Source: [Muricauda] lutisoli (nom. illeg.)
GTDB lineage: Bacteria > Bacteroidota > Bacteroidia > Flavobacteriales > Flavobacteriaceae
Length of the DNA: 64,000 bases
Assembly: GCF_017313105.1 (NCBI RefSeq)
Contig: NZ_JAFLND010000001.1
Location: 744,001-808,000, forward strand
Direction of reading: 5' to 3'
Part shown: one piece after another, positions 37,762 to 46,287 of the stretch
Position numbering within the stretch: the stretch's first letter is position 1
Layout of the letters: every line of letters starts with the position of its first letter
Notes under the pieces: model-generated
Told to the model about the DNA's origin: nothing
Database searches by the model: none
Seen by the model: only the letters and a program-made list of their open reading frames with translations
Position numbers and translations under genes: made by a program

Positions 37762-38727
37762 TTAATTTTCAAAAGACTCGATTATCTGAAGGGCCACGCG
37801 CAGGGCATTGGTGCCTTGTTCCAAACTTACGATCGGGGTGGTGTCGTTGTTGATGGCATCCGCAAAAGTTTCCAACTCGTCCAATATGGCATTGTTGACA
37901 TCTATTTCGGGGTTTTCAAAATAGATTTGCTTTTTATCGCCTTCAGCATTTTGAAGGATCATATCAAAATCTCCAGGGTTTTCAGGAGCGTCCTTCATTT
38001 TTACCACTTCCACTTTTTTCTCCAAGAAATCCACGGAAATATAGGCGTCACGTTGAAAGAAACGTGACTTTCGCATGTTTTTCAAAGAGATTCGGCTAGA
38101 GGTCAGGTTGGCTACACAACCATTCTTAAATTGAATGCGCGCATTGGCAATATCCGGGGATTGACTGATGACGGAGACACCGCTAGCGTTGATTTTTTCA
38201 ACTTCCGAAGGAACAACGCTCAAAATCGCATCAATATCGTGGATCATCAAATCCAAGACTACAGGAACATCGGTTCCGCGCGGATTGAATTCGGCAAGTC
38301 GATGGGTTTCGATGAACATGGGATTTTCTATTTTGCCCTTTACAGCCAAAAATGCGGGATTAAAGCGTTCCACATGCCCAACTTGGCCTTTTACGCCATG
38401 TTTTTTGGATAATACCAATAATTGCTCAGCTTCTTCAAGCGTGTTGGTAATAGGCTTTTCTATAAAGATGTGCCTACCTTTCTCAATGGCTTTTTTAGCA
38501 CAATCAAAATGAGACAATGTCGGTGTTACAATGTCGACAACCTCCACGGCATCTATCAAATTATTGATGTTGTCGTAATGGGTATAACCAAATTCGGCGG
38601 CCACTTTTTTCGCATTGATCTCATCGGGATCATAAAAACCCACAAGTTCATATTTGTCCGATTGGTTTAAGAGCCTAAGGTGAATTTTCCCTAAATGTCC
38701 TGCTCCCAGGACACCAACTTTTAGCAT
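37762..38727 (-). CDS. Gfo/Idh/MocA-family oxidoreductase
   Basis: 321 residues. Rossmann motif MLKVGVLGAGHLGKIHLRLL, VDIVTPTLSHFDCAKKAIEK, HIFIEKPITNTLEEAEQL (the family EKP) and GQVGHVERFNPAF. It oxidises or reduces a sugar or polyol with NAD(P); the substrate is not predictable. The ATG at 38727 is fixed by a TATTTTTG element at 38750-38743, only 15 bases upstream; an in-frame ATG at 38772 lies upstream of that promoter. Confidence 0.9.
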   Translation of the reverse strand: MLKVGVLGAGHLGKIHLRLLNQSDKYELVGFYDPDEINAKKVAAEFGYTHYDNINNLIDAVEVVDIVTPTLSHFDCAKKAIEKGRHIFIEKPITNTLEEAEQLLVLSKKHGVKGQVGHVERFNPAFLAVKGKIENPMFIETHRLAEFNPRGTDVPVVLDLMIHDIDAILSVVPSEVEKINASGVSVISQSPDIANARIQFKNGCVANLTSSRISLKNMRKSRFFQRDAYISVDFLEKKVEVVKMKDAPENPGDFDMILQNAEGDKKQIYFENPEIDVNNAILDELETFADAINNDTTPIVSLEQGTNALRVALQIIESFEN

Positions 38728-38742
38728 ATTACCTGTTTTTGT

Positions 38743-38750
38743 CAAAAATA
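38743..38750 (-). promoter_or_regulatory. -7 promoter element (TATTTTTG) of the Gfo/Idh gene
   Basis: Perfect TAnnTTTG on the minus strand; start inferred near 38737, leader about 10 bases. Decides the start codon at 38727. Confidence 0.6.
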
Positions 38751-38775
38751 AGGATATGATGCCAGTTTCCATAAA

Positions 38776-38805
38776 TTTTTGAGTGGAACTAAGGAGATAT
38801 TTTTA
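38776..38805 (+). promoter_or_regulatory. Probable pcm promoter
   Basis: TTTTTG (38776-38781), 16-base spacer, TATTTTTA (38798-38805; one mismatch). Leader of about 30 bases to the pcm ATG. Confidence 0.4.
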
Positions 38806-38841
38806 GGAACTTTTTAAATTCGTGCCACCAGACCACAGACC

Positions 38842-39483
38842 ATGAAAGATACGCTCAAACATAGGGGAATGCGTAAGAACTTGGCGGAGATTGTTGCCAC
38901 CAAGGGTGTTACGGACAAAAAGGTGCTCGAAGCCATAAAAACAATTCCAAGACACTTGTTTTTGGATAGCAGCTTTGAAGATCATGCGTATCAGGACAAG
39001 GCGTTTCCCATAGGTGCGGACCAAACCATTTCCCAACCATACACCGTTGCATTTCAAACAGAGTTGTTGGAGGTGGCGCCCAATGCCAAAATTTTGGAGA
39101 TTGGTACGGGCAGTGGATATCAAACTGCTGTTTTGTTGCATTTGCGAGCCAAGGTTTACACCATTGAACGTCAATTGGAACTGTTCAAGACCACGCGATT
39201 GTTCTTCAATAAAATGCATTACCGACCCAAGAAAATGATTTTTGGCGATGGCTATAAAGGATTGCCGGAAGAGGCCCCTTTTGATGGCATCATTGTAACC
39301 GCTGGCGCGCCCGAAGTGCCAAGACCACTCTTATCCCAACTGAAAGTAGGGGGTAGGTTGGTGATTCCCGTAGGGACGGACGAACAAATTATGACCTTAT
39401 TCGTGCGAAAGTCTGAAAAGGAATTCGAAAAAAAAGAGTTTGGCTCATTCCGCTTTGTACCCTTGTTGGAGGATAAAAACTAG
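38842..39483 (+). CDS. pcm: Protein-L-isoaspartate O-methyltransferase
   Basis: 213 residues. PCMT signature: [20 protein letters not shown] then [17 protein letters not shown]-binding [16 protein letters not shown], and [14 protein letters not shown]. It methylates L-isoaspartyl residues so that aged proteins can be repaired. Its stop TAG shares the palindrome CTAG (39480-39483) with the stop of the convergent smpB gene, so the two coding sequences overlap by four bases with no terminator between. Confidence 0.95.
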   Translation: MKDTLKHRGMRKNLAEIVATKGVTDKKVLEAIKTIPRHLFLDSSFEDHAYQDKAFPIGADQTISQPYTVAFQTELLEVAPNAKILEIGTGSGYQTAVLLHLRAKVYTIERQLELFKTTRLFFNKMHYRPKKMIFGDGYKGLPEEAPFDGIIVTAGAPEVPRPLLSQLKVGGRLVIPVGTDEQIMTLFVRKSEKEFEKKEFGSFRFVPLLEDKN

Positions 39484-39941
39484 TTGTTGAAACTCTTTTT
39501 GATTCGGTCAAGGTTCCGTTTGTTGTCCCTGCTTTTGATGGTTTCCCGTTTATCGTATAGTTTTTTACCCCTGGCCAGGCCTATGTTCATTTTGGCCAGA
39601 CCCCTATCATTGATGAAAACCTTGAGCGGAACAATGGTGAGTCCCGTTGTGGCCACCTCTTTTTGAAGCTTTTTTAATTCCCGTTTATTGAGAAGCAATT
39701 TACGAACGGCCTTTGGGGCGTGGTTAAAATGACTTGCATGGCTGTATTCGTCAATCTGCATATTGACCACGAAAAGCTCACCTTTGTCATTAAACTCACA
39801 AAAACTCTGGGAAATGGAAGCCTTGCCCATTCGGAGCGATTTTATTTCGGTACCACCAAGAACAATTCCTGCGGTGTAGGTATCCAAAATTTCGTAATCA
39901 AATCGGGCTCTTTTATTTTTTATGTTGATATTTTGCTGCAT
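39480..39941 (-). CDS. smpB: SsrA-binding protein SmpB
   Basis: 153 residues. It starts [20 protein letters not shown], with [15 protein letters not shown] and [20 protein letters not shown], and the basic tail [19 protein letters not shown]. It binds tmRNA to rescue stalled ribosomes; no ssrA gene is in the window. A perfect TATTTTTG element (39955-39948) leaves six bases before the ATG, so transcription should begin at the A of the ATG or one base earlier: a leaderless mRNA. The in-frame TTG at 39950 lies within the promoter. Confidence 0.95.
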   Translation of the reverse strand: MQQNINIKNKRARFDYEILDTYTAGIVLGGTEIKSLRMGKASISQSFCEFNDKGELFVVNMQIDEYSHASHFNHAPKAVRKLLLNKRELKKLQKEVATTGLTIVPLKVFINDRGLAKMNIGLARGKKLYDKRETIKSRDNKRNLDRIKKSFNN

Positions 39942-39947
39942 TGTGGA

Positions 39948-39955
39948 CAAAAATA
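39948..39955 (-). promoter_or_regulatory. -7 promoter element of smpB (TATTTTTG)
   Basis: Perfect TAnnTTTG, six bases from the smpB ATG. With the spacing measured at the SRP RNA gene, transcription starts at 39942 or 39941. Confidence 0.6.
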
Positions 39956-40021
39956 TAAACTCTTTGCCAAGAAAATTGTAATGTTATGCTAGATTTTACG
40001 AATAAGTATCAAAACAATCTC

Positions 40022-40759
40022 ATGAGAAAACTTTTAATTCCCCTGATGCTTGTTTTTGCCATTGGATGCAAACAAGAGCCGAAGAAAGAACTGACTGTAC
40101 AAGAAATAGTGGATAATTCCATTGCCGATAGTGGTGGAAAACTATTCAATGACCACAAGGTAACCTTTGATTTCAGGGACAAGAGCTATGTTTCTGAAAA
40201 CGTTGATGGTCAACGTGTTTTTAAACGAATATCGGATTTGGATTCCATAACCATTATGGATGTAAAACGGGGAAATGATTTTGAGCGTTATATGAACGAT
40301 TCTTTGGTCATGGTTCATGATACCATGGCCGTCAAATATGCCAACTCCGTCAATTCCGTGCATTATTTTGTTCGCTTGCCGTACGGTTTGAACGATGGTG
40401 CCGTAAACAAAGAACTTTTGGGCAAGGAAACTATCGACAACAAACAATATTATAAAGTAAAAGTAACGTTTGACCAGCAGGGCGGGGGCGATGACTTCGA
40501 GGATACTTACCTGTATTGGTTTGATATAGATTCGTTTAAACCCAACTACCTAGCGTATGACTTTCATGTAAACGGCGGTGGACAGCGTTTCAGAAAAGCG
40601 TATAACGAACGCTATGTCAACGGTATTCGATTTGTGGATTATGAAAACTATAAGCCCAAAAACGACGGCACGGATATCTTGGAAATCGGTCAATTGTATA
40701 ACCAAGGGGAACTTGAGCTTTTAAGCAAAATTGAGCTCAAAAACATTACGGTGGAGTAG
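40022..40759 (+). CDS. DUF6503-like lipoprotein
   Basis: 245 residues from the ATG at 40022, which gives a lipoprotein signal MRKLLIPLMLVFAIGC. The mature protein begins KQEPKKELTVQEIVDNSI and contains KVTFDFRDKSYVSENVDG and a C-terminal beta-rich part (FDIDSFKPNYLAYDFHVNGG). I recall the family as DUF6503 of Flavobacteria, a LolA/outer-membrane-lipoprotein-like beta fold; function unknown. A -7-like TAGATTTT (39990-39997) precedes it. The stop is four bases from that of the convergent phosphatase gene. Confidence 0.78.
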   Translation: MRKLLIPLMLVFAIGCKQEPKKELTVQEIVDNSIADSGGKLFNDHKVTFDFRDKSYVSENVDGQRVFKRISDLDSITIMDVKRGNDFERYMNDSLVMVHDTMAVKYANSVNSVHYFVRLPYGLNDGAVNKELLGKETIDNKQYYKVKVTFDQQGGGDDFEDTYLYWFDIDSFKPNYLAYDFHVNGGGQRFRKAYNERYVNGIRFVDYENYKPKNDGTDILEIGQLYNQGELELLSKIELKNITVE

Positions 40760-40763
40760 AATT

Positions 40764-41300
40764 CTAGTCCATTTTTAGGCGTATATCCGTAGGGACTCCG
40801 TCAATTATTCTTACGATAAATAAGCTGCTGTTGTCCGAATCATCCATTTGATCGTACTTCTCCATACCAATTATTTTATTTACGAGCATTGGAGTGGTGT
40901 TGCTATGGCCAACAACGAGTACGTTTTTACCTTCGTTCATCAATTTAAACTCCTCGATATCCAAAGACCGGGGATCATAGTACGCAATATCGATGTCTTT
41001 TTTTATTGATGTTGGCGCTGCCGTCATTGATGTACGCTCGTAATTGGTGGAATAGACCATGTCCAAAGGAATAGGGTCAAATACTTCTGCCCATCGGATG
41101 GCCCTGTCCAGTCCGTCTTGATTTAATTCTGGGTCTGGGTTTTCAGGGTCGGTCCTATCTTTTTCTGCATGTCTGATAAAATAGAAGGTGGAAATAACCG
41201 GGTCTTCTGCAATTTTCGTATCTTTTTTGCAGCCGATACTTCCAACGAGTATAATTGCAAGGGCAATTAGAGGTTTGATGGTTCGCATAGTTCTATTCAA
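40764..41300 (-). CDS. Histidine-phosphatase-family lipoprotein
   Basis: 178 residues (174 from the ATG at 41288). A lipoprotein signal ends at ILVGSIGC. The histidine phosphatase core begins TFYFIRHAEKD (catalytic RH) and includes YSTNYERTSMTA and VLVVGHSNTTPML with the second His. Secreted phosphoglycerate-mutase-like phosphatases of this type are common in Bacteroidota; substrate unknown. It is divergent from the PorP gene and convergent with the DUF6503-like gene. Confidence 0.88.
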   Translation of the reverse strand: MNRTMRTIKPLIALAIILVGSIGCKKDTKIAEDPVISTFYFIRHAEKDRTDPENPDPELNQDGLDRAIRWAEVFDPIPLDMVYSTNYERTSMTAAPTSIKKDIDIAYYDPRSLDIEEFKLMNEGKNVLVVGHSNTTPMLVNKIIGMEKYDQMDDSDNSSLFIVRIIDGVPTDIRLKMD

Positions 41301-41315
41301 AGTTCCCGTGTGTTT

Positions 41316-41349
41316 TTGTTAATCAGTTTAAAAGTAACGTTTAATTTTC
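41316..41349 (+). promoter_or_regulatory. Probable promoter of the PorP/SprF gene
   Basis: TTG (41316-41318), 23-base spacer, TAATTTTC (41342-41349; one mismatch). Leader of only about five bases. Confidence 0.45.
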
Positions 41350-41359
41350 ATTTTCTCGT

Positions 41360-42826
41360 ATGCCCAAGTTTTTGGTTTATTTGTTTGCATTGACAGTTTG
41401 CACTTTGGTCTGGGGGCAAGAAACAACATTGCCATCCGATTTTAGGCAGCATTCACTTACACAATTCAATGCCAGTCTGTTCAATCCTACCTATGCTCTG
41501 GATTGGAACAAACCGAATTCCCTTTCGGTATGGACCCGTTGGCAATGGCAGAGTATTGATGGGGATCCAACGACCATTTTTGCCAATTATACCCACCAAA
41601 TAAGTAGTAGGTCGATAGCAGCGGCCGGTTTTTTACAGCATAATACGGGAGTGTTTCTTTACACGGGCGGGAATTTGAATTTTTCCCAAACTTTTGAATT
41701 GGATGAAGGTATACGTTTGATGGCTGGATTGAACACTTTTGCTTATCAACAAACCGTTGCCGATGAACTATATGTTCAAAGGGATGTGTTGGATCCAGTT
41801 GCATTGGAAGATTTTGAAGGCTTTAAGGTGCAATTTTCACCTGGATTACGCTTGTCGGTGAATACGTTTAGTGTGGGTTTGGCCATGGAAAATGCCATTG
41901 GTTTCAACGTTTCAGGAAATAACGGTGAAAGCATGGAAAGCTTCCAAAGTTTTACGGGAACACTGAGCAACGACTTTCCTTTGATGTTGTCCGAAGGTTT
42001 GGGTGATAGTTACCTTCGTCCAATAGCCTATGTAAAATCGGTTCCCAATGGTGATACCCAATTCGGATTGAACGGTTTGTTCTCCACTTCAAAATTTTGG
42101 GTACAGGGCGGATACAATAGTTTTTATGGTGTTTCGGGAGGATTAGGCGTCACTATCTCGAATACATTTTCCATCGGAGGGCTTATGGAGTTTGGTACGG
42201 ACAGTTTAATAAGTGAAGAAGACCCCACTATCGAAATTGTTGCATCCTATCACATTGGAAAAACAAAATTCAGGGAGAAGGAAGAGAAAAATGAAGAATC
42301 GAACAAACTTGAAGAGGAAATTGAACAGCAAAGGTTAGAACAGGAGCAAAGGGAACTAGAAGCAAGGAGGCGAGCTCAACGCGAAAAGGATTCTTTGGCC
42401 GAAGTACAGAGAATTAAAGAGCAATTGGAACTGCAACGAAAAAAGGATTCTTTGGCCGAAGTACAAAGAACTAAAGAGCAGTTGGAACTGCAGCGAAAAA
42501 AGGATAGCATTGAACGTCTTCAAAATCAAAAAGTGGAGGTGCAACCGAATGAACGCTATGAGGAAGTGGAAAACGAAGAAGGCCTGGAACCCGGTTTCTA
42601 TTTGATAGCAAATGTTTATGGCACCAAAAAGTACTTTGATAATTTTATGAAGACGCTCAGGGAGAAAGGTTTGGAGCCCAAATCATTCTACCGTAGCTTC
42701 AATAAGTACAATTACGTGTATTTGGAGCGATACAATACTATTGGCGAGGCCAGAAAGGCCCGAGATAGTAAGTTTTTTGGAAAGTATGATGGCAAAACCT
42801 GGATATTCAGGGTAAAAGGGAACTAA
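41360..42826 (+). CDS. PorP/SprF-family membrane protein with coiled coil and C-terminal SPOR-like domain
   Basis: 488 residues. Signal peptide 1-19 (ends VWGQ). Residues 20-310 form the PorP/SprF beta-barrel-like domain (SLTQFNASLFNPTYALDWNK, YTHQISSRSIAAAGFLQHNT), a component linked to type IX secretion and gliding. Residues 315-395 are a charged coiled coil including two perfect-length 19-residue repeats (KDSLAEVQR-x-KEQLELQRK). The last 85 residues (GFYLIANVYGTKKYFDNFMK and onward) look like a SPOR/peptidoglycan-binding-type module. The protein could link the outer membrane to the cell wall. Domain assignments beyond PorP are inference. Confidence 0.85.
   Translation: MPKFLVYLFALTVCTLVWGQETTLPSDFRQHSLTQFNASLFNPTYALDWNKPNSLSVWTRWQWQSIDGDPTTIFANYTHQISSRSIAAAGFLQHNTGVFLYTGGNLNFSQTFELDEGIRLMAGLNTFAYQQTVADELYVQRDVLDPVALEDFEGFKVQFSPGLRLSVNTFSVGLAMENAIGFNVSGNNGESMESFQSFTGTLSNDFPLMLSEGLGDSYLRPIAYVKSVPNGDTQFGLNGLFSTSKFWVQGGYNSFYGVSGGLGVTISNTFSIGGLMEFGTDSLISEEDPTIEIVASYHIGKTKFREKEEKNEESNKLEEEIEQQRLEQEQRELEARRRAQREKDSLAEVQRIKEQLELQRKKDSLAEVQRTKEQLELQRKKDSIERLQNQKVEVQPNERYEEVENEEGLEPGFYLIANVYGTKKYFDNFMKTLREKGLEPKSFYRSFNKYNYVYLERYNTIGEARKARDSKFFGKYDGKTWIFRVKGN
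42386..42499 (+). repeat. Two tandem 57-bp repeats within the PorP-like gene
   Basis: Two 57-bp units (42386-42442 and 42443-42499), differing at only a few bases, encode 19-residue coiled-coil repeats; a third, decayed copy begins at 42500 (KDSIERLQ). Confidence 0.85.
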
Positions 42827-42827
42827 T

Positions 42828-43424
42828 TTACTTCTTAAGCTCTTGCTTCACCAAGTATTCCAAATAAGTTATGGTATTGACCAAATATTTTCGGTCCTGT
42901 GTCATGGTGCTCATGGCTACGGCTCCTTGAATCATCGTGAACATTTGTTTGGCAAATTGCAAAGGCGGTACAGGCAATTTAATCTCCTCTTTATTCGCTC
43001 CATTTTCCAAAACAAGGGCGATTTTCCCCTCTATCTCTTTAATGGTTTCCTTAACGGCAGCGGCCAAAAGTTTGTTGTTGCCCTGTGCGTCTACCCCAAC
43101 ATTTAATAGGGGACACCCCCCCATTGGTAGCGTGAAAACATCATATTGTTTGTAAAAGTTCAATAAGGAGAATAATTTATCCAATGCTTCCAAACCGATT
43201 TCCAACTTATTGTCAATCGCTTCCAACAGTATATTTCGATTGTGTTCAAATGCGGATAACGCCAATGCCTCCTTGTTCTCAAAATTCCCATATATGGCAC
43301 CCTTGGTCAGACCTGTGGCCTCGGTCAAATCACTCATGCTGGTACCTACATAGCCGAATTTATTGAAAATAGGGGCCACGGTCTCAATGATATAAGCGGT
43401 GGTCCTTTCTGCTTTCTTAGTCAT
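42828..43424 (-). CDS. TetR/AcrR-family transcriptional regulator
   Basis: 198 residues from the ATG at 43424 (MTKKAERTTAYIIETVAPIF). The helix-turn-helix reads YVGTSMSDLTEATGLTKGAI and YGNFENKEALALSAF, the TetR_N consensus; the C-terminal ligand domain contains PMGGCPLLNVGVDAQGNN, as in the TetR_C group that senses small molecules. It may repress a nearby gene, but both neighbours are convergent or on the far side of a weak terminator; target unknown. Confidence 0.9.
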   Translation of the reverse strand: MTKKAERTTAYIIETVAPIFNKFGYVGTSMSDLTEATGLTKGAIYGNFENKEALALSAFEHNRNILLEAIDNKLEIGLEALDKLFSLLNFYKQYDVFTLPMGGCPLLNVGVDAQGNNKLLAAAVKETIKEIEGKIALVLENGANKEEIKLPVPPLQFAKQMFTMIQGAVAMSTMTQDRKYLVNTITYLEYLVKQELKK

Positions 43425-43490
43425 TATAGTAAGGTTGGTGTTGGTGGAAACTAAGATATAAAAAATCAGATACTGTATGGTATTTTTCAA

Positions 43491-43526
43491 AACAAAAGCC
43501 CCTACTTTAACACAGTAAGGGCTTGT
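43491..43526 (-). terminator. Possible terminator upstream of / beside clpB side (weak hairpin)
   Basis: AAGCCCCTACT (43496-43506) pairs with AGTAAGGGCTT (43514-43524) with one mismatch; minus-strand U-rich tail. It could end the clpB transcript. Confidence 0.5.
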
Positions 43527-43544
43527 TTCTAAAGTGATTTGGTG

Positions 43545-46145
43545 TTATTCCACCAATTCATTCTGATTTCTGAACACTAATTCATCATCGAAAGAATCCA
43601 AGAGTACAATACTGTCGGAGGTTATTTTTCCTGACAATAATTCCTTGGAAAGGTTGTTCAAGACCTCTTTTTGAATCAATCGTTTTACGGGTCTTGCACC
43701 GTATTGGGGATCGTATCCTTTTTCAGCCAAATAGGCAACAGCTTCTTCGGTCGCATCCAAGGTGATGTTCTGCTTGGTCAACATTTTCTTCAAGTTGTCC
43801 AATTGGAGCCTAACAATATCCTTGATATCGGATTTGCTCAACGGAGTGAACATGATGATATCATCTATACGGTTTAGGAACTCCGGTCTAATGGTCTTGC
43901 GGAGCAACCCCAAAACTTCGACCCTTGCGGCTTCTGAAGCACTGTCCACGTCTATTGCATCCTCAAACTTCTCTTGAATAATATGGCTGCCCATATTACT
44001 GGTCATTATAATAATGGAGTTCTTGAAATCTGCCACACGGCCTTTGTTATCGGTCAACCTACCTTCATCCAATACCTGCAATAGGATATTGAAGGTGTCG
44101 GGGTGTGCTTTTTCAATCTCATCCAACAAGATTACGGAATAGGGTTTGCGTCTTACAGCTTCTGTCAACTGTCCGCCTTCATCGTAACCCACATATCCTG
44201 GAGGTGCACCAACCAATCTACTCACCGAGTGACGCTCTTGGTATTCGCTCATATCTATCCGTGTGATGGCATTTTCATCATCGAACAGATAGGCGGCCAA
44301 GGTTTTTGCCAACTCGGTCTTACCTACACCGGTTGTACCTAGGAATAGGAAGGAGCCTATCGGCTTCTTGGCATCTTGTAATCCTGCCCTGCTTCTTCGA
44401 ATGGCATCGGAAACCGCAATGATCGCCTCATCCTGACCCACTACTCGTTTGTGCAGTACATCTTCCAGTTTCAAGAGTTTTTCCCGTTCACTCTGCATCA
44501 TCTTGTTCACGGGGATACCGGTCCATTTGGCAACTACTTCGGCAATATCCTCATAGGTTACTTCCTCCTTGATCAATGTGCCTGCAGATTGTTGTTCCGC
44601 TAATTCCTCCTGAAGTTTATCCAGTCTTTCTTGGGCTTCCTTGATTTTACCGTATCGTAATTCCGCTACTTTGCCGTAATCGCCATTTCGCTCGGCGCGT
44701 TCTGCCTCTACCTTGTAGTTTTCAATATCCTCCTTTGTTTTTTGGATGTTGTCCACCACCGTTTTTTCACTCTCCCATTTGGCAAAGATCTCGTTACGCT
44801 CTTCTTTAAGATTGGCGAGCTCCAAATTCAAGGTTTTTAATTTGGCCTGATCATTTTCTCTTTTTATGGCTTCGATCTCAATTTCCAACTGCATTATCTT
44901 TCTGTCCATCACATCCAATTCCTCGGGTTTGGAGTTGATTTCCATGCGAAGTTTGGAAGCGGCCTCGTCCATGAGGTCGATTGCCTTATCGGGCAGGAAC
45001 CTGTTGGTAATGTAGCGTTGAGAAAGTTCCACCGCACCGATTACCGCATCATCCTTGATACGAACCTTGTGGTGTGCCTCATATTTTTCTTTGATACCCC
45101 TTAGGATGGAAATGGCGCTCTCGGTATCGGGCTCGTCCACCATAACCTTTTGGAACCTACGCTCCAAGGCTTTGTCTTTTTCGAAATATTTTTGGTATTC
45201 GTCCAAAGTGGTGGCACCTATGGCTCTCAATTCGCCACGGGCCAAAGCAGGTTTCAGGATGTTTGCGGCATCCATGGCACCTTGTCCGCCACCTGCACCT
45301 ACCAAGGTGTGAATCTCATCAATAAAGAGAACAATGTTCCCATCGGATGAGGTTACTTCTTTAATTACCGCCTTTAAACGCTCCTCGAACTCACCTTTGT
45401 ATTTGGCACCTGCGATAAGTGCACCCATGTCCAAAGAATAGATGATTTTGTCCTTAAGGTTTTCGGGCACGTCACCCTGAATAATTCGGTGGGCCAAACC
45501 TTCGGCAATGGCAGTTTTACCCACACCGGGCTCACCTACCAACATAGGATTGTTTTTGGTGCGTCTGGACAAAATCTGCAAGACTCTTCGGATTTCCTCG
45601 TCCCTGCCGATTACGGGGTCCAATTTTCCACTGTCGGCCAGTTGGTTAAGGTTGTTCGCATATTTGTCCAAGGAATTGTAGGTTTCCTCCGCACTTTGTG
45701 AGGTGACCTTACCACCTTTGCGAAGTTCCTGTATGGCTACTTTCAAATCTTTTTCGGCTACGCCTTGATCTTTTAGGATTTGCCCGATTTTACTTTTGGA
45801 TTTGAAAATAGCCAATAGCAAGTGCTCAACGGAAACATATTCATCGCCCATGTTTTTGGCAATGATACTTGCTTCGTTCACTGTTTTACTTGCTTCTCTG
45901 GAAAGCATTATTTCCCCTCCCGAAACTTTTGAAAAGCTTTGGAGTTCCTTGTCCAATATTTGGTTGATAAGGTTGGTGTTGACGTTCAATTTTTTCAATA
46001 TGAAAGGCAACACGTTTTCATCGACCTCGCCAATGGCCTTGAACAAGTGTTCGTTCTCAATCTGTTGATGCCCAAATTCTTGGGCCAATTGCTGGGCCCT
46101 CTGAATGGCTTCCTGTGATTTTATCGTAAAATTATTAAAGTTCAT
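43545..46145 (-). CDS. clpB: ATP-dependent chaperone ClpB
   Basis: 866 residues, the Hsp100 disaggregase. Clp_N repeats at 1-145; first AAA+ module with Walker A GEPGVGKTAIAEGLA and Walker B VLFIDEIHTLVG; M-domain coiled coil at about 405-530; second AAA+ module with GTTGVGKTELAKTLA and ILLDEIEKAHPD; C-terminal D2-small domain. It works with DnaK to resolubilise aggregates. Promoter TTTTG-N18-TAAGGTTG at 46203-46173. An inverted repeat AAATGTCC...GGACATTT overlaps its -33 region and may be a stress operator. Confidence 0.97.
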   Translation of the reverse strand: MNFNNFTIKSQEAIQRAQQLAQEFGHQQIENEHLFKAIGEVDENVLPFILKKLNVNTNLINQILDKELQSFSKVSGGEIMLSREASKTVNEASIIAKNMGDEYVSVEHLLLAIFKSKSKIGQILKDQGVAEKDLKVAIQELRKGGKVTSQSAEETYNSLDKYANNLNQLADSGKLDPVIGRDEEIRRVLQILSRRTKNNPMLVGEPGVGKTAIAEGLAHRIIQGDVPENLKDKIIYSLDMGALIAGAKYKGEFEERLKAVIKEVTSSDGNIVLFIDEIHTLVGAGGGQGAMDAANILKPALARGELRAIGATTLDEYQKYFEKDKALERRFQKVMVDEPDTESAISILRGIKEKYEAHHKVRIKDDAVIGAVELSQRYITNRFLPDKAIDLMDEAASKLRMEINSKPEELDVMDRKIMQLEIEIEAIKRENDQAKLKTLNLELANLKEERNEIFAKWESEKTVVDNIQKTKEDIENYKVEAERAERNGDYGKVAELRYGKIKEAQERLDKLQEELAEQQSAGTLIKEEVTYEDIAEVVAKWTGIPVNKMMQSEREKLLKLEDVLHKRVVGQDEAIIAVSDAIRRSRAGLQDAKKPIGSFLFLGTTGVGKTELAKTLAAYLFDDENAITRIDMSEYQERHSVSRLVGAPPGYVGYDEGGQLTEAVRRKPYSVILLDEIEKAHPDTFNILLQVLDEGRLTDNKGRVADFKNSIIIMTSNMGSHIIQEKFEDAIDVDSASEAARVEVLGLLRKTIRPEFLNRIDDIIMFTPLSKSDIKDIVRLQLDNLKKMLTKQNITLDATEEAVAYLAEKGYDPQYGARPVKRLIQKEVLNNLSKELLSGKITSDSIVLLDSFDDELVFRNQNELVE

Positions 46146-46172
46146 AGTCGTTGTTTTTTTCTATAATGTCAA

Positions 46173-46203
46173 CAACCTTACCAATGCGCCCCTACCGTCA
46201 AAA
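46173..46203 (-). promoter_or_regulatory. clpB promoter
   Basis: TTTTG (46203-46199), 18-base spacer, TAAGGTTG (46180-46173; one mismatch to TAnnTTTG). Start near 46167, leader about 22 bases. Confidence 0.55.
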
Positions 46204-46235
46204 TGTCCGACAAACCCTTTAAATACAGGACATTT
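46201..46235. promoter_or_regulatory. Inverted repeat AAATGTCC-N19-GGACATTT between clpB and ytxJ
   Basis: Perfect 8-bp arms at 46201-46208 and 46228-46235. The left arm overlaps the clpB -33 element and the right arm lies 16 bases upstream of the ytxJ -33, so one dimeric regulator could govern both divergent genes. Confidence 0.45.
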
Positions 46236-46249
46236 AGTCAGTTGTAAGC

Positions 46250-46283
46250 TTTTTGTTCACTCACGACTTATCCCATAAATTTG
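46250..46283 (+). promoter_or_regulatory. ytxJ promoter, leaderless arrangement
   Basis: TTTTTG (46250-46255), 20-base spacer, TAAATTTG (46276-46283), both consensus. Four bases separate the element from the ATG at 46288, so the mRNA should be leaderless. Confidence 0.7.
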
Positions 46284-46287
46284 CATT

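Noticed and set aside
38728..38772. Longer start (ATG 38772) for the Gfo/Idh oxidoreductase
   Set aside because: It lies upstream of the promoter element at 38750-38743, and the family start MLKVGVLGAGHLG is at 38727.
42386..42499. CRISPR-like array
   Set aside because: The two 57-bp repeats are directly adjacent without spacers and are in frame in a coiled-coil coding region.
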